Notes: generated from the letters alone by a model not told the origin. A stretch of DNA of 30,536 bases from Caldivirga sp. (GCA_028275645.1 JAPWUH010000001.1:1-30536), one strand, 5' to 3'; counted from the first letter of the stretch, positions 14,732 to 22,847 are shown. Translations and numbers: made by a program.

Positions 14732-15533
14732 CCGCTAATTTGCTGCTTTTCCTGGCTAATAAATCTATTTTAAGCCCCTCTATATATGCCTTAACCATGT
14801 CCTTAACGTTAACGCCGCCTATGTTTATCCTCTCCACAACACCCGACTCATAGATTCTACCACCCCTAATGTTAAGTATCCTAGTGCCCACCTGGGCAAC
14901 ATCAGGGTTATGGGTGGCTATTATCATCGTCACACCTATGGCCTTATTAAGCACGTTTATTAGGGCCAGTAGCCTTGATGCACTTACTGGGTCCAGGGCG
15001 CCTGTAGGCTCATCCATTATTATGAAGCTTGGGTTTAACGCTAAGGCCCTAGCTAAGGCAACCATCTGCTGCTGGCCACCTGACAGTTGATTGGGGAAAT
15101 GGGTGGCGTATGGGGTTAACCTAACCAGCTCCAGTAGATACCTGGCCTTGGCCTCGGCCATTGCCCTGTCATATAGGCCACTCATTATCATGGGCATCAT
15201 GACGTTTTCAAGAGCCGTTAGGTTCTGTATCAGATTATATTGCTGGAACAGGAATCCAACCTTAAACAGCCTAAACCTAGCTAACTCACCCTCACTCATA
15301 TCTGTAACATCCACGCCGTCGAGGTAGACCCTACCACTGGTTGGCTTATCAAGCATCCCTATTATGTTGAGTAGTGTTGATTTACCTGAGCCGCTTGGGC
15401 CCATTATAACGACCACCTCACCTCTACGTATACTTAGGTTAACATTAATCAATGCATCAACGTACACAGACTCAGATATGTAGTACCTCTTACTCACGTT
15501 AACTAGCCTAACCACAATATCGTCATTACTCAT
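14673..15533 (-). CDS. ABC transporter ATP-binding protein (MacB/LolD type)
   Basis: A 286-residue nucleotide-binding subunit. Walker A is GPSGSGKS with K51, the Q-loop is in LFQQYNL, the signature is LSGGQQQ, Walker B is IIMDEPTGALD, and the switch histidine is in IATHNPD. The sequence around the Q-loop and the spacing match the LolD/MacB/FtsE-like group, whose partners are FtsX/MacB-type permeases. Residues from about 230 form an extra C-terminal tail with a charged helical end (DANRIEQEISRLEEIVNN). The gene overlaps the downstream surface-protein frame, and no permease with four membrane spans is present on either side. The start ATG is preceded by an A/T-rich box (GGTTAATAACG) about 30 nt upstream. 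It diverges from nuoH. Confidence 0.93.
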   Translation of the reverse strand: MSNDDIVVRLVNVSKRYYISESVYVDALINVNLSIRRGEVVVIMGPSGSGKSTLLNIIGMLDKPTSGRVYLDGVDVTDMSEGELARFRLFKVGFLFQQYNLIQNLTALENVMMPMIMSGLYDRAMAEAKARYLLELVRLTPYATHFPNQLSGGQQQMVALARALALNPSFIIMDEPTGALDPVSASRLLALINVLNKAIGVTMIIATHNPDVAQVGTRILNIRGGRIYESGVVERINIGGVNVKDMVKAYIEGLKIDLLARKSSKLADDANRIEQEISRLEEIVNN

Positions 15534-15613
15534 TTCGATAAGTTAACTCAACAGCGTTATTAACCCTTTCTATTATGGGGGTTGGGGTTCTTTGCGTAAG
15601 GTAAAGGGCTAAT

Positions 15614-15623
15614 CTTTAAATAC
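15614..15623 (+). promoter_or_regulatory. TATA box of the nuoH-nuoI-zinc finger operon
   Basis: CTTTAAATAC is centred about 27 nt before the nuoH ATG, which predicts a leaderless transcript. The next two genes follow at 1-nt gaps and have no promoter of their own. Confidence 0.55.
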
Positions 15624-15645
15624 ATAAGATTAAGCAACCCTAACC

Positions 15646-16731
15646 ATGGGTTACCTAGAGCCTATGGTGCAGATACCGTTCCTGGAGCCTCTCATAAACT
15701 TCCTACTTAAGGTACCTGTCATTGGGCCGATAGTGAACTTCCTACTGTGGATGCCCATATTTGCCGTGTGGTTTGTCCCAGGCTTAATTGGCTTGTTCAT
15801 ACCGTTGATATTCGTAATATGGTGGGAGAGGAAGGCTGCCGCCAGGGTTCAGTGGAGGTATGGGCCACTTGAAATATCTAAGAGACTTGGTGGTGTTATT
15901 CAACCGATAAGTGACTTAATAAGGTATACACTCCAGGAGATTATAATACACCAGGAGGCTGATGCCGCTTACTTCATACACATGCCTGTATTCGGGTTCA
16001 TATTTGCGCTACTGCCTGTGCTGTTCATACCGGCTGGGCCCAATGTCTACGCTATAAACACAGGTTACAATATCCTAATCGCCGCTGTGCTCATATCAAT
16101 ATTCAACGTTGTGGTTATTGTCACTGGTTGGGCGTCAACGGATAAGTGGGCCTACATAGGTACAGTTAGGGAGGCATTCATGTACGCGGCTTATGAAATA
16201 CCATTCATGCTGTCGGTAATAGCCATGATAATTCTGTTTGGTACAGCCGACCCATTCATGATGGTTAATGAGCAGGTTGCGCATTATATACCTGGGGCAA
16301 TACTTAACCCAATAGCCTTCATAGTTGCTGTGGTAACCACGGCCATGGCATCATCAAGGTTCCCATTCGAAATAGTTGAGAATGACACGGATATAGTGGT
16401 CGGCCCATTCACCGAGTATGGTGGGTTAATATTTGGATTAACAATGACCATGAGTTACGAGAAGACCTACGTAATGACCCTGCTACTTTCAATACTATTC
16501 CTCGGTGGCTGGAGTGGACCGTACATAGCGCCCCTCGGTGACTTATCCGCACCACTGTGGCTGGGGGTTAGGGTGTTCCTGGTCATGATGTTCTTCTCGT
16601 TCCTTAGGGCTGTATACCCCAGCTATAGGCTTGACCAAGCCTTAAGAATAGGATGGCGTACACTACTTATTTTATCAGTAGTAAGTGTTATATGGAGTAT
16701 AGTTATTAGGCTTGCGCTACCGGTGGTTTAA
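15646..16731 (+). CDS. nuoH: NADH dehydrogenase-like complex I subunit H (NuoH/FpoH)
   Basis: The membrane subunit that joins the peripheral arm of complex I to the proton-pumping arm and forms part of the quinone cavity. It has 361 residues and about eight or nine membrane spans. The conserved WERKAAARVQWRYGP loop near residues 60-75 and the RFPFEIVENDTDIVVGPFTEYGG loop (family form RAPFDLPEAESELVAGxxTEYSG) identify it. In that second loop several of the usual acidic positions are shifted or replaced, which may reflect another quinone or electron donor. The N-terminus carries a proline-rich hydrophobic extension (PFLEPLINFLLKVPVIGP). nuoI follows after 1 nt. Other complex I subunits are not in the window. 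Confidence 0.94.
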   Translation: MGYLEPMVQIPFLEPLINFLLKVPVIGPIVNFLLWMPIFAVWFVPGLIGLFIPLIFVIWWERKAAARVQWRYGPLEISKRLGGVIQPISDLIRYTLQEIIIHQEADAAYFIHMPVFGFIFALLPVLFIPAGPNVYAINTGYNILIAAVLISIFNVVVIVTGWASTDKWAYIGTVREAFMYAAYEIPFMLSVIAMIILFGTADPFMMVNEQVAHYIPGAILNPIAFIVAVVTTAMASSRFPFEIVENDTDIVVGPFTEYGGLIFGLTMTMSYEKTYVMTLLLSILFLGGWSGPYIAPLGDLSAPLWLGVRVFLVMMFFSFLRAVYPSYRLDQALRIGWRTLLILSVVSVIWSIVIRLALPVV

Positions 16732-16732
16732 T

Positions 16733-17233
16733 ATGGCCAAGAAGGTTACTCAACCCAAGGTTAACCCAGTAACCGGGCACTTAAGTGCACTGGCCGTTGG
16801 GGTTAAGGAGTTTGTTAAGCCCACTAGGTTCACTATACAGTACCCTAGGGAGAGGAGGTGGGTTGTTGATAGGTTTAGGGGCTTCATAGTTAATGACATT
16901 GAGAAGTGCATATCGTGTTTCCAATGCGCCTGGGCATGCCCGGTTAATGCAATATTCATGTACAGGGCACCTAATGGTAAATTCTACCCAGGGATAAGGT
17001 ATGAGCAGTGTATACTGTGCCACTTCTGCGTTGATGCCTGTCCAGTTGGGTCGCTATATGGGACAACCATAAGTGATGGTGCCTTCCCTAACCTAGAGTC
17101 TACCATATTTAAGCCAGAGGACATGGCCCAACCACCCCAGTGGGATGATGAGGCCGAGTACGTTGTAAAATACGACTTTGATGAGAACGGTAATCTTAAA
17201 GTAATTAAAATGAGGAAAAGTGAGGTGAAGTAG
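16733..17233 (+). CDS. nuoI: Complex I 2x[4Fe-4S] ferredoxin subunit (NuoI)
   Basis: Carries two [4Fe-4S] clusters that pass electrons towards the quinone site. The 166-residue protein has two complete binding motifs, CISCFQCAWACP and CILCHFCVDACP, in the NuoI arrangement, and the later Gly-Thr segment (LYGTTISDGAFPN). I chose the ATG at 16733, 1 nt after the nuoH stop, over a TTG at 16712 inside nuoH; a GGTGG ribosome-binding site lies 7 nt before it. The C-terminus is longer than the cluster domain and charged (about 45 residues, DDEAEYVVKYDFDENG). It is co-transcribed with nuoH and the zinc-finger gene. Confidence 0.94.
   Translation: MAKKVTQPKVNPVTGHLSALAVGVKEFVKPTRFTIQYPRERRWVVDRFRGFIVNDIEKCISCFQCAWACPVNAIFMYRAPNGKFYPGIRYEQCILCHFCVDACPVGSLYGTTISDGAFPNLESTIFKPEDMAQPPQWDDEAEYVVKYDFDENGNLKVIKMRKSEVK
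17222..17228 (+). promoter_or_regulatory. Strong Shine-Dalgarno for the zinc-finger gene
   Basis: GAGGTGA lies 6 nt before the ATG at 17235 and matches the archaeal anti-SD core. It overlaps the end of nuoI and argues that the small downstream frame is really translated. Confidence 0.6.
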
Positions 17234-17234
17234 A

Positions 17235-17444
17235 ATGGTTAGGTGCCCAGTCTGCGGAAGGGACTACCAAAACACTCTCTCGCTACTTAAGCACGTTAGG
17301 CTTAAGAGCAAGTATGATGAGCATCACAGGAATCTTTGGATAGAGTACATCAAGTTCAAGAGCGTTAATGATGGCTACAAGGAAATATACACAGAAACAG
17401 ACATATTTAGGGAGTTCTTAAAACAGAGAAAGGCACAGTTTTAA
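17235..17444 (+). CDS. Small C2H2-type zinc-finger protein, 69 aa
   Basis: A compact protein with one probable zinc site: C4 and C7 (CPVCGRDY), then H20 and H30/H31 after 12 and about 10 residues, close to the classical C2H2 pattern. The remainder is basic and helical (LWIEYIKFK, FREFLKQRK). It begins 1 nt after nuoI behind an excellent ribosome-binding site, so it belongs to the nuoH-nuoI operon. C2H2-like minis are common in crenarchaea as DNA-binding or assembly proteins; a role in cofactor or complex assembly is only an inference from the operon. No function is known to me. Confidence 0.8.
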   Translation: MVRCPVCGRDYQNTLSLLKHVRLKSKYDEHHRNLWIEYIKFKSVNDGYKEIYTETDIFREFLKQRKAQF

Positions 17445-17466
17445 GCGGCTATCTTTAGTTCTCGCT

Positions 17467-18660
17467 TCACTTCCTTTGATCTATCGGAACATACTGCACG
17501 TCATGAGGCCCAACGTAGCATGCCCTCGGCCTAAATAACCTGTGCTCCCCTAGGTACTCTATTGCATGGGCAACCCAGCCAACAACCCTAGACATTGCGA
17601 ATATTGGTGTGTAGTACTCGTACGGTATGCCAAGTAGGTACATTGCTATGCCACTCCAGAAGTCTATGTTTGGGTAAAGTCCCTTAGGCCCAAGCTTCTC
17701 TAGGACTACCTTCTCAACCTCCTCAGCTATCCTGTAGTAGGTCATGTTACCCTTCCTCTCGCTCAGCTCCCTAACAAGCTCCTTGTATATCCTAGCCCTG
17801 GGATCATACGTCTTATAGACCCTATGCCCAACACCCATGACTCTTTTACCCTCGGCCAGTAGCTTCTCAACGTATGGCCTCGCCTTGTCTGGGCTACCTA
17901 TCTCAAGGTACTGCTTCATGGCTGCCTCATTGGCGCCGCCGTGAAGTGGACCCTTTAAGGCTGCTATGCCAGCTACTATGGCTGAGTATAGGTCTGTCCA
18001 CGTGGATATGGCCACGTGGGTTGCGAATGTTGAAGCCGGGACCTCGTGGTCAATGTGGAGGATCAGGTACAGGTCTATTGCCCTGGTTGAGATATCGTCC
18101 GGCTCAGTGCCAAACATCATGTAGAGGAAGTTAGCAGCCTGGCTAAGATCCTTCCTCGGCTTAACTAACCCTAACCCTCTACTAAACCTGTAGTGGGCGG
18201 CTATTATTGTTGGGAATACTGCAGCCAATCTGATCGCCTGCTCGTATAAGGCGTCCTTACTTAAATCCCCAGCCTTAGGGTCGAAGCCTGCTAACGCTGA
18301 TACGGCTGATTCAAGGACCAGCATCGGGTGGACCTTCCTCTCAGCCAGCACCTTTATTATTGAGTAGATCTCCTCAGGTAGGTCCCTATTGGCTGCTAAC
18401 CTTTCACTAAACTCAGATAATTCACTCCTGGTGGGTAACTTACCGTAGAGTATCAGGTATGCTGTTTCCTCGAAGCTCGAGTACTTGGCCAGGTCATCAA
18501 TCCTATACCCCCTATACCACAGTATACCCTTCCTACCATCTATGTCACTTATTGAGGTGACCTTGATTAGTACGTCCTCGAGCCCATGTATTATCGGGCC
18601 ACATGGAGACTCAATAATCTTTCCGCTTGTACTTAATTCAACCTTCCTTACAGACTCCAT
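17467..18660 (-). CDS. gltA: Citrate synthase
   Basis: Condenses acetyl-CoA and oxaloacetate to citrate (or propionyl-CoA to 2-methylcitrate). It has 397 residues, the dimeric archaeal/Gram-positive length. The catalytic triad is visible as H240 (GPLHGGANEAA), H279 (GVGHRVYKTYDPRA) and D333 (NIDFWSGI); HIDHEVPASTF and FRPRACYVGP are further signatures. An N-terminal extension of about 20 residues precedes the GLEDVLIKVTSIS segment found in archaeal enzymes. A TATA box lies about 24 nt before the ATG, inside the 40-nt gap after the upstream orphan gene, so it is probably transcribed separately as a leaderless message. Methylcitrate activity cannot be excluded. Confidence 0.95.
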   Translation of the reverse strand: MESVRKVELSTSGKIIESPCGPIIHGLEDVLIKVTSISDIDGRKGILWYRGYRIDDLAKYSSFEETAYLILYGKLPTRSELSEFSERLAANRDLPEEIYSIIKVLAERKVHPMLVLESAVSALAGFDPKAGDLSKDALYEQAIRLAAVFPTIIAAHYRFSRGLGLVKPRKDLSQAANFLYMMFGTEPDDISTRAIDLYLILHIDHEVPASTFATHVAISTWTDLYSAIVAGIAALKGPLHGGANEAAMKQYLEIGSPDKARPYVEKLLAEGKRVMGVGHRVYKTYDPRARIYKELVRELSERKGNMTYYRIAEEVEKVVLEKLGPKGLYPNIDFWSGIAMYLLGIPYEYYTPIFAMSRVVGWVAHAIEYLGEHRLFRPRACYVGPHDVQYVPIDQRK

Positions 18661-18675
18661 AGTCTACCTAGCCGA

Positions 18676-18690
18676 ATTTATATTTAAAAA
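18676..18690 (-). promoter_or_regulatory. TATA box of citrate synthase
   Basis: A run of A/T containing TTTTTAAATATAAAT on the minus strand, about 24 nt before the gltA ATG, in the gap after the 18701 gene. Confidence 0.5.
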
Positions 18691-18700
18691 GTTGATTAAC

Positions 18701-19282
18701 CTATAAATATAACACCTTAAGGGTAGAGATTTCGACAGTCACATTACCCATTGCCTGTACATTTAATGCTGCAAAGATGAGTTTGCTCGTCGTTAAGCCG
18801 GCGCTATTAGAGAGGGTGCACCTTGGAACCACCACCCTACCCTCATACCTACTCACGTACGCCTGTGTTGATTCAAAGACAACGTTATTCAGCGGCACCA
18901 CTAGGCCAGTGGGAATGTTGATGTTAATCCTCATGCATTTAAACGCACCTCCACCACCAATGTATGATCCGTATACGTAGCCGTTTGATGCCAGGAAGCC
19001 TGCAACAACCCTAGCCTGCCTATTATTAACCCTAATGTCAACCCCTTCAACGCCCAGCCTCCCATTGGTGGATTCAAGGCTGTACTGATCATTCAAGTCA
19101 ATGGTTAGTATCCAGGGTTCCCTGAGCAGCGGTATAATGTATGTATTATCCCTCTTCCTAGCTTTAAATAACCTGGTTAGGTCTATTGGTGTGGAGTTTA
19201 TTAGTTTGCCCAGTAGTTCAAGGTCACCAAGTCTAAGTGAAACAGTCACTTGCCTAATCGCATTAAAATCGTTTATTAGCAT
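18701..19282 (-). CDS. Hypothetical protein, 193 aa
   Basis: I recognise no family. The protein is soluble and beta-rich with an N-terminal helical part (DLELLGKLINSTPIDLTRLFKARKRD) and a middle glycine patch (GSYIGGGGAFKCMRI). There is no signal peptide, membrane span or metal motif; two cysteines are far apart. The ATG lies 2 nt after the stop of the hexuloisomerase gene with no ribosome-binding site of note, so it is probably co-transcribed and coupled with it. The last quarter is hydrophobic and strand-like (LIFAALNVQAMGNVTVEISTLKVLYL). A role linked to sugar-phosphate metabolism is guesswork. Confidence 0.75.
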   Translation of the reverse strand: MLINDFNAIRQVTVSLRLGDLELLGKLINSTPIDLTRLFKARKRDNTYIIPLLREPWILTIDLNDQYSLESTNGRLGVEGVDIRVNNRQARVVAGFLASNGYVYGSYIGGGGAFKCMRININIPTGLVVPLNNVVFESTQAYVSRYEGRVVVPRCTLSNSAGLTTSKLIFAALNVQAMGNVTVEISTLKVLYL

Positions 19283-19284
19283 TA

Positions 19285-19905
19285 CTAGGGGATCTCTATA
19301 TTGGCGTGCATGTTTCTTAAATCCTCCTCAGTCTTATTTAACCTATGCATCAACTCCGCTATTACTGCGTCGAGGAATACGGCTGTCGTGTCCTCGAATA
19401 ATGTGCCTAGTGGCGCCAATGGTTCGTGGAGACCTAGTATCTGCCTGGCGAAGTAGTCGTCAACCCTAGACACCTTGGTTCTGCCTGGTATTACAAGGAC
19501 CAGATCCGCTATTTTGGCTAGTGGTGAGTCTGGGTAACTGGTAATCGCAACCACCTTAGCCATCATGCGCTTAGCCGCATCGGAGGCGGCAACCACGATA
19601 CTCGTCGTACCACTACCACTTATGGCAATCACGAGGTCATTAGACCCCACGCTTGGCGTTATGGTCTCCCCAAGGACGTAGGATTTGTAGCCTAGGTGCA
19701 TTAGCCTCATGGCGAAGCCCCTAGCCACCAAACCAGACCTACCAGCCCCCACCACCAGCACCTTATTACCCCTATGGTAAAGCCTCTCCAATTCATTTAT
19801 AAACTCATTAACCTGGTCTGGACTTATCTTGCTTATAGCCTCACCGATGAACTTGCTTATCTCCGTGTATGCCATCAGGAAGTAGGGTGGGAATTCTATA
19901 CCCAT
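19285..19905 (-). CDS. hxlB: 6-phospho-3-hexuloisomerase (SIS-domain protein)
   Basis: Interconverts 3-hexulose 6-phosphate and fructose 6-phosphate. With 3-hexulose-6-phosphate synthase it runs the ribulose-monophosphate route in reverse in archaea to make ribulose 5-phosphate. Its 206 residues form one SIS domain: [21 protein letters not shown] (about 53-73), the phosphate-binding ISGSGTTS, and the PLGTLFE segment typical of this isomerase rather than other SIS proteins. The start at 19905 is about 28 nt after a TATA box (19929-19940). The synthase partner (HxlA) is not in the window; an orphan gene follows after 2 nt. Another sugar-phosphate isomerase activity is a lesser possibility. Confidence 0.88.
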   Translation of the reverse strand: MGIEFPPYFLMAYTEISKFIGEAISKISPDQVNEFINELERLYHRGNKVLVVGAGRSGLVARGFAMRLMHLGYKSYVLGETITPSVGSNDLVIAISGSGTTSIVVAASDAAKRMMAKVVAITSYPDSPLAKIADLVLVIPGRTKVSRVDDYFARQILGLHEPLAPLGTLFEDTTAVFLDAVIAELMHRLNKTEEDLRNMHANIEIP

Positions 19906-19928
19906 TGGTTAGGCTTTCACCTTGAAAA

Positions 19929-19940
19929 AATTTAAATATT
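19929..19940 (-). promoter_or_regulatory. TATA box of hxlB and its downstream orphan
   Basis: AATATTTAAATT on the minus strand, centred about 28 nt before the hxlB ATG. Confidence 0.5.
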
Positions 19941-19969
19941 AACTCTTTTTAAATGGGGTGGGGCTTCAT

Positions 19970-20419
19970 TTAAGGCTGCGGATCCTCCTTAGCATCCTCA
20001 TCCTCGTAAAGTGACCTATCGCTTATATTGACGCTATACCTCTTAGCCCCAAGCTTCTCAACAATATACTCGAAGGCGGCTAAGGGGTCTGTATGCGATC
20101 CGCAGGTGTAGACATCCACGGTGGCGTACCTGTGTTCAGGCCAGGTATGTATTGATATGTGTGACTCAGCTACAATCGCAACTACCGATAACCCGCCTAT
20201 TGGCGTGAACTTGTAGTAGAATAGTGAAACCACGGTTGCGTTAGCCTTCTCGGCAGCCTCCTTAACTATACTAGTTAGTTTAACCTCGTCTCGGAGTACA
20301 TCTTCGTCACAGTCATATAGGTTACCGTAAACGTGAGTTCCATATACAGCTGCCCCAACCCCCCTCGCGTACTTGGGAACCTCTTCTCCCAATGCGAGGG
20401 GATTGGTTTGGGCCCTCAT
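19970..20419 (-). CDS. AdoMetDC-family pyruvoyl decarboxylase proenzyme (arginine or S-adenosylmethionine decarboxylase)
   Basis: A 149-residue proenzyme that cleaves itself between E85 and S86 ([12 protein letters not shown]) to make a pyruvoyl cofactor. The processing residue H91 and the proton-donor-type C106 ([12 protein letters not shown]) are present. In crenarchaea this fold exists as two paralogues: true AdoMet decarboxylase for aminopropyl donors, and an arginine decarboxylase derived from it that starts agmatine and polyamine synthesis. The C-terminal [13 protein letters not shown] and overall style lean towards the arginine enzyme, but I cannot settle it by eye. The start ATG is about 23 nt after a TTTTTAAG-type box. 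It is followed at a 65-nt gap by hxlB. Confidence 0.9.
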   Translation of the reverse strand: MRAQTNPLALGEEVPKYARGVGAAVYGTHVYGNLYDCDEDVLRDEVKLTSIVKEAAEKANATVVSLFYYKFTPIGGLSVVAIVAESHISIHTWPEHRYATVDVYTCGSHTDPLAAFEYIVEKLGAKRYSVNISDRSLYEDEDAKEDPQP

Positions 20420-20436
20420 TGCTACATTCTTATGTG

Positions 20437-20446
20437 GTTTTTAAGC
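20437..20446 (-). promoter_or_regulatory. TATA box of the pyruvoyl decarboxylase
   Basis: GCTTAAAAAC on the minus strand lies about 22 nt before the ATG at 20419, fitting a leaderless message. Confidence 0.45.
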
Positions 20447-20584
20447 ACGCTATACCCCCTTGCTTAAAAACTTTACCCCCAGATTAGGGTACTACCCCTA
20501 TATTACCGATGTTGAGTTATCCGTAACTTACGATCATGTGCATAAGCCTAGCCCTCAAAGTTAGTTGCCTTTACAGGTTTAACA

Positions 20585-20612
20585 ACGCATCTTCTAAGCG
20601 ATGAGGATGCGT
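20585..20612. repeat. 7-bp inverted repeat after the 20629 gene
   Basis: ACGCATC (20585-20591) and GATGCGT (20606-20612) can form a stem with a 14-nt loop about 17 nt beyond the stop of the surface-protein gene. No U-tract follows on the minus strand. It could be a 3' hairpin. Confidence 0.3.
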
Positions 20613-20628
20613 GGGGGTGTAATCATTA

Positions 20629-22440
20629 TTAATCCCCTACGACAATCACCACATCGCCGCCACCCCCACCATCCCTACCTTTACCAATAAACCTAGCTAT
20701 CAACACAGCTAGGGATAGCACAGTAACCACCAGCAAAATTGCAATCAGGTAATTTAGATTAATGTAATACAGGACACTAACCGATATTGAGTTATTCACT
20801 ATTGGAGCTGTAAACGAACCCACAAGCGTATATAGTGTAGCGTAATTCGCATCAACTGGTGCACATACTAACGCTGAACCGTTTACGTGGAATCTTAAGC
20901 CGCCAATGTTAACAATGGCGTTAATGGGGGAGTTTAATAAGCCGGTTACCTTAACGTTAACAGCCCTTATGGGTATAGCCACGTTTAACGTGCTTGAATT
21001 AACCCTAATAATCATTGACCCAACCACTGATCCATTAACCACGGCGTTGGCCATAATCCTAGATCCATACTTAACATCACCAAGGGTCACGTTAAACACA
21101 TCGCCATACCTATTAATGGATATGGTTGAGGAGTTGAGGAGGAGTGATACACCACTGCATGCTGGGGGTAGTTGGGTTAAGGTAACGTTTAGGTTAACCA
21201 CGTGGAATACTGGTATCGTTATGGTGGTTAATGATTGGTTTACTACAGCCGTAAGCCTATAGTAACCTACATTACTCATGACTATGATTGAGTAGATGCC
21301 TGGGGTTAGACAGGTATTGTTTCTAAGCAACGTGTAGATCCCATGGCCAATGAGTAATACTGTAGCATTAATAGGGTAGTTGTCAAGGGTGGTGACCCTG
21401 AGGGAGCTACCCATTATTACATTGTTTAGGCTTATTGATGCACCACCACTGGCTAAGCCAAGGATTACTAAATTGGCCACTGGCTCATCGCCTATGTAAA
21501 GCGTTACGTTGGATGGTACCTGAGCCACTATACTGCCATTAACAACCTGGGCCGGGGTTAGGTAATTGGAGCACCATGGATTCACCTTCAACGACACCTG
21601 CGACTCAGCCCAGTTGACTAAGCCACTCACCCTAACCAATACCTCACCAGGTATGAACACTGGCATGGCATTGCCCAGCCTGCTCATTGAACCCTGTAGG
21701 TGAACCACGTAGTACAATGTGTCGTTGCTTAAAAGTGCAAGTCCATTCCATGACATGCCGGTAATGGGTATTGAGTATGTTACGTTAACCGAGTAGTAAA
21801 CGGTTGCGTTGGTCACTTTAAATGTTATGGGTGCTGTGTAGGATACGTATATGTACCTGTTTATGACTACGGACACCCCATTCACATCCATAACGTACTT
21901 ACTACTGTTGACAAGGAACGTGAAGGGTGACGATGGGTTAACCGAGCCACTAATAACCATGAGTTCAATTATCGAGTAGAGTGTTGTTAATCCAGGTGGA
22001 GACGTGTTGTTAATCACCAGTAGCCCAGAGCCGCTGAAGCTGCCGGTTAAAGGTGGGCCATTGTAAAGGTACAGTACTGGCGGTATCTTCATGTAGTTAG
22101 CCACATTAACAACTAATCCATAGGTGTCCCTGCAGTTAACCCAAGTATTGATTAACTTAGGTGAATTTAACCCGGTTACCTGCCTTACTGATCCATTATT
22201 AAGAATGAGGAGTGCTGATGATACCCCCATTTGAGACCTTGGATCAACCACCAGGGTTACGTTAGCCACGTTACCCATGCACCTTAAAGGTATGATTAAT
22301 GAGCCGTTTACCGGTAGTGATATTAAGGTGGATGAGCCGTTGATGTAAAGCAACCCATAGTTAACCACATAGTTTGGGGTGGCGGCAAGTATGGGTAACG
22401 TGGCCAGCAGTATGATTAAAGATGCGGTGAGCCTAATCAT
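20629..22440 (-). CDS. Large secreted, C-terminally anchored surface protein, 603 aa
   Basis: No family recognised. A clean signal peptide (RLTASLIILLATLPILAA, residues 3-20) is followed by about 540 residues of beta-rich extracellular sequence with many N-x-S/T sequons and few charges. A C-terminal membrane span (about 567-586, IAILLVVTVLSLAVLIA) and a short cytoplasmic tail with a run of five glycines and a final VVIVVGD follow. Several repeating strand units (for example near 330-420 and 480-545) resemble small carboxypeptidase-regulatory or PEGA-like beta domains, but I cannot assign them. Four cysteine-containing positions are spread through the exterior. It is likely an S-layer-associated or adhesion protein. 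It sits alone before L24e on the same strand, with a 53-nt gap. Confidence 0.82.
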   Translation of the reverse strand: MIRLTASLIILLATLPILAATPNYVVNYGLLYINGSSTLISLPVNGSLIIPLRCMGNVANVTLVVDPRSQMGVSSALLILNNGSVRQVTGLNSPKLINTWVNCRDTYGLVVNVANYMKIPPVLYLYNGPPLTGSFSGSGLLVINNTSPPGLTTLYSIIELMVISGSVNPSSPFTFLVNSSKYVMDVNGVSVVINRYIYVSYTAPITFKVTNATVYYSVNVTYSIPITGMSWNGLALLSNDTLYYVVHLQGSMSRLGNAMPVFIPGEVLVRVSGLVNWAESQVSLKVNPWCSNYLTPAQVVNGSIVAQVPSNVTLYIGDEPVANLVILGLASGGASISLNNVIMGSSLRVTTLDNYPINATVLLIGHGIYTLLRNNTCLTPGIYSIIVMSNVGYYRLTAVVNQSLTTITIPVFHVVNLNVTLTQLPPACSGVSLLLNSSTISINRYGDVFNVTLGDVKYGSRIMANAVVNGSVVGSMIIRVNSSTLNVAIPIRAVNVKVTGLLNSPINAIVNIGGLRFHVNGSALVCAPVDANYATLYTLVGSFTAPIVNNSISVSVLYYINLNYLIAILLVVTVLSLAVLIARFIGKGRDGGGGGDVVIVVGD

Positions 22441-22493
22441 CGCTAGATATCTTAACCAGGATCTATTTAACCTATTGTTTAATAAGATTAGGC

Positions 22494-22709
22494 TTACTTA
22501 GCCGTTGGTTTACCTGGCTGAGCAGCCTGTTTAACGCGCTTAGCCTTCCTAACCCAGGCCTGCTTCTGCGGATTCCTACCCATCTTAACCATGCTTACGA
22601 AGCACTTCCTACTGCAGAATCGCAGAATAACACCATCAACCCTCACGTACATTAATCCGTAACCTGGTGGTATTGGTCTCCCACAGTATGAGCAATTGTA
22701 AATCCTCAC
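22494..22709 (-). CDS. rpl24e: Large-subunit ribosomal protein L24e
   Basis: A small zinc-binding protein of the large subunit, located close to the inter-subunit bridge and to the factor 6 binding site. Its 71 residues hold the four zinc ligands C6, C9, C32 and C36 (CSYCG and FCSRKC) and the conserved [13 protein letters not shown] stretch, followed by a basic tail ([13 protein letters not shown]). The start is GTG, about 27 nt after a TATA box, which predicts a leaderless GTG message. Many archaea have L24e next to S28e and L7Ae; here it stands apart from other ribosomal genes. Confidence 0.96.
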   Translation of the reverse strand: MRIYNCSYCGRPIPPGYGLMYVRVDGVILRFCSRKCFVSMVKMGRNPQKQAWVRKAKRVKQAAQPGKPTAK

Positions 22710-22730
22710 GACTCCCCAAAAGCATTAACC

Positions 22731-22740
22731 TCTTTTAAAC
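22731..22740 (-). promoter_or_regulatory. TATA box of rpl24e
   Basis: GTTTAAAAGA on the minus strand is centred 26-27 nt before the GTG start of L24e. Confidence 0.5.
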
Positions 22741-22742
22741 GT

Positions 22743-22790
22743 GACGCCCAATGCCTAAGGGCTGTTTCAGGTCATTGACCTTTCGGCGTC
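22743..22790. repeat. Nested inverted repeats between L24e and THEP1
   Basis: GACGCC (22743-22748) pairs with GGCGTC (22785-22790) and encloses AGGTCA-T-TGACCT, a perfect 13-nt palindrome (22769-22781). It lies directly upstream of the L24e TATA box in a 248-nt divergent gap. The palindrome could be a dimeric regulator site, or the whole a folded RNA. Confidence 0.4.
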
Positions 22791-22847
22791 TCCCTGACCA
22801 TTATGCTTACTTAGTATTGAATGGCTAGTTGACGGATGTGTAGGCTG

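Noticed and set aside
16712..16732. Longer NuoI with TTG start
   Set aside because: Would overlap nuoH; the ATG at 16733 has a GGTGG ribosome-binding site and 1-nt gap.
16733..17233. Stand-alone ferredoxin instead of NuoI
   Set aside because: Spacing of the two CxxCxxCxxxCP motifs and location after nuoH fit NuoI.
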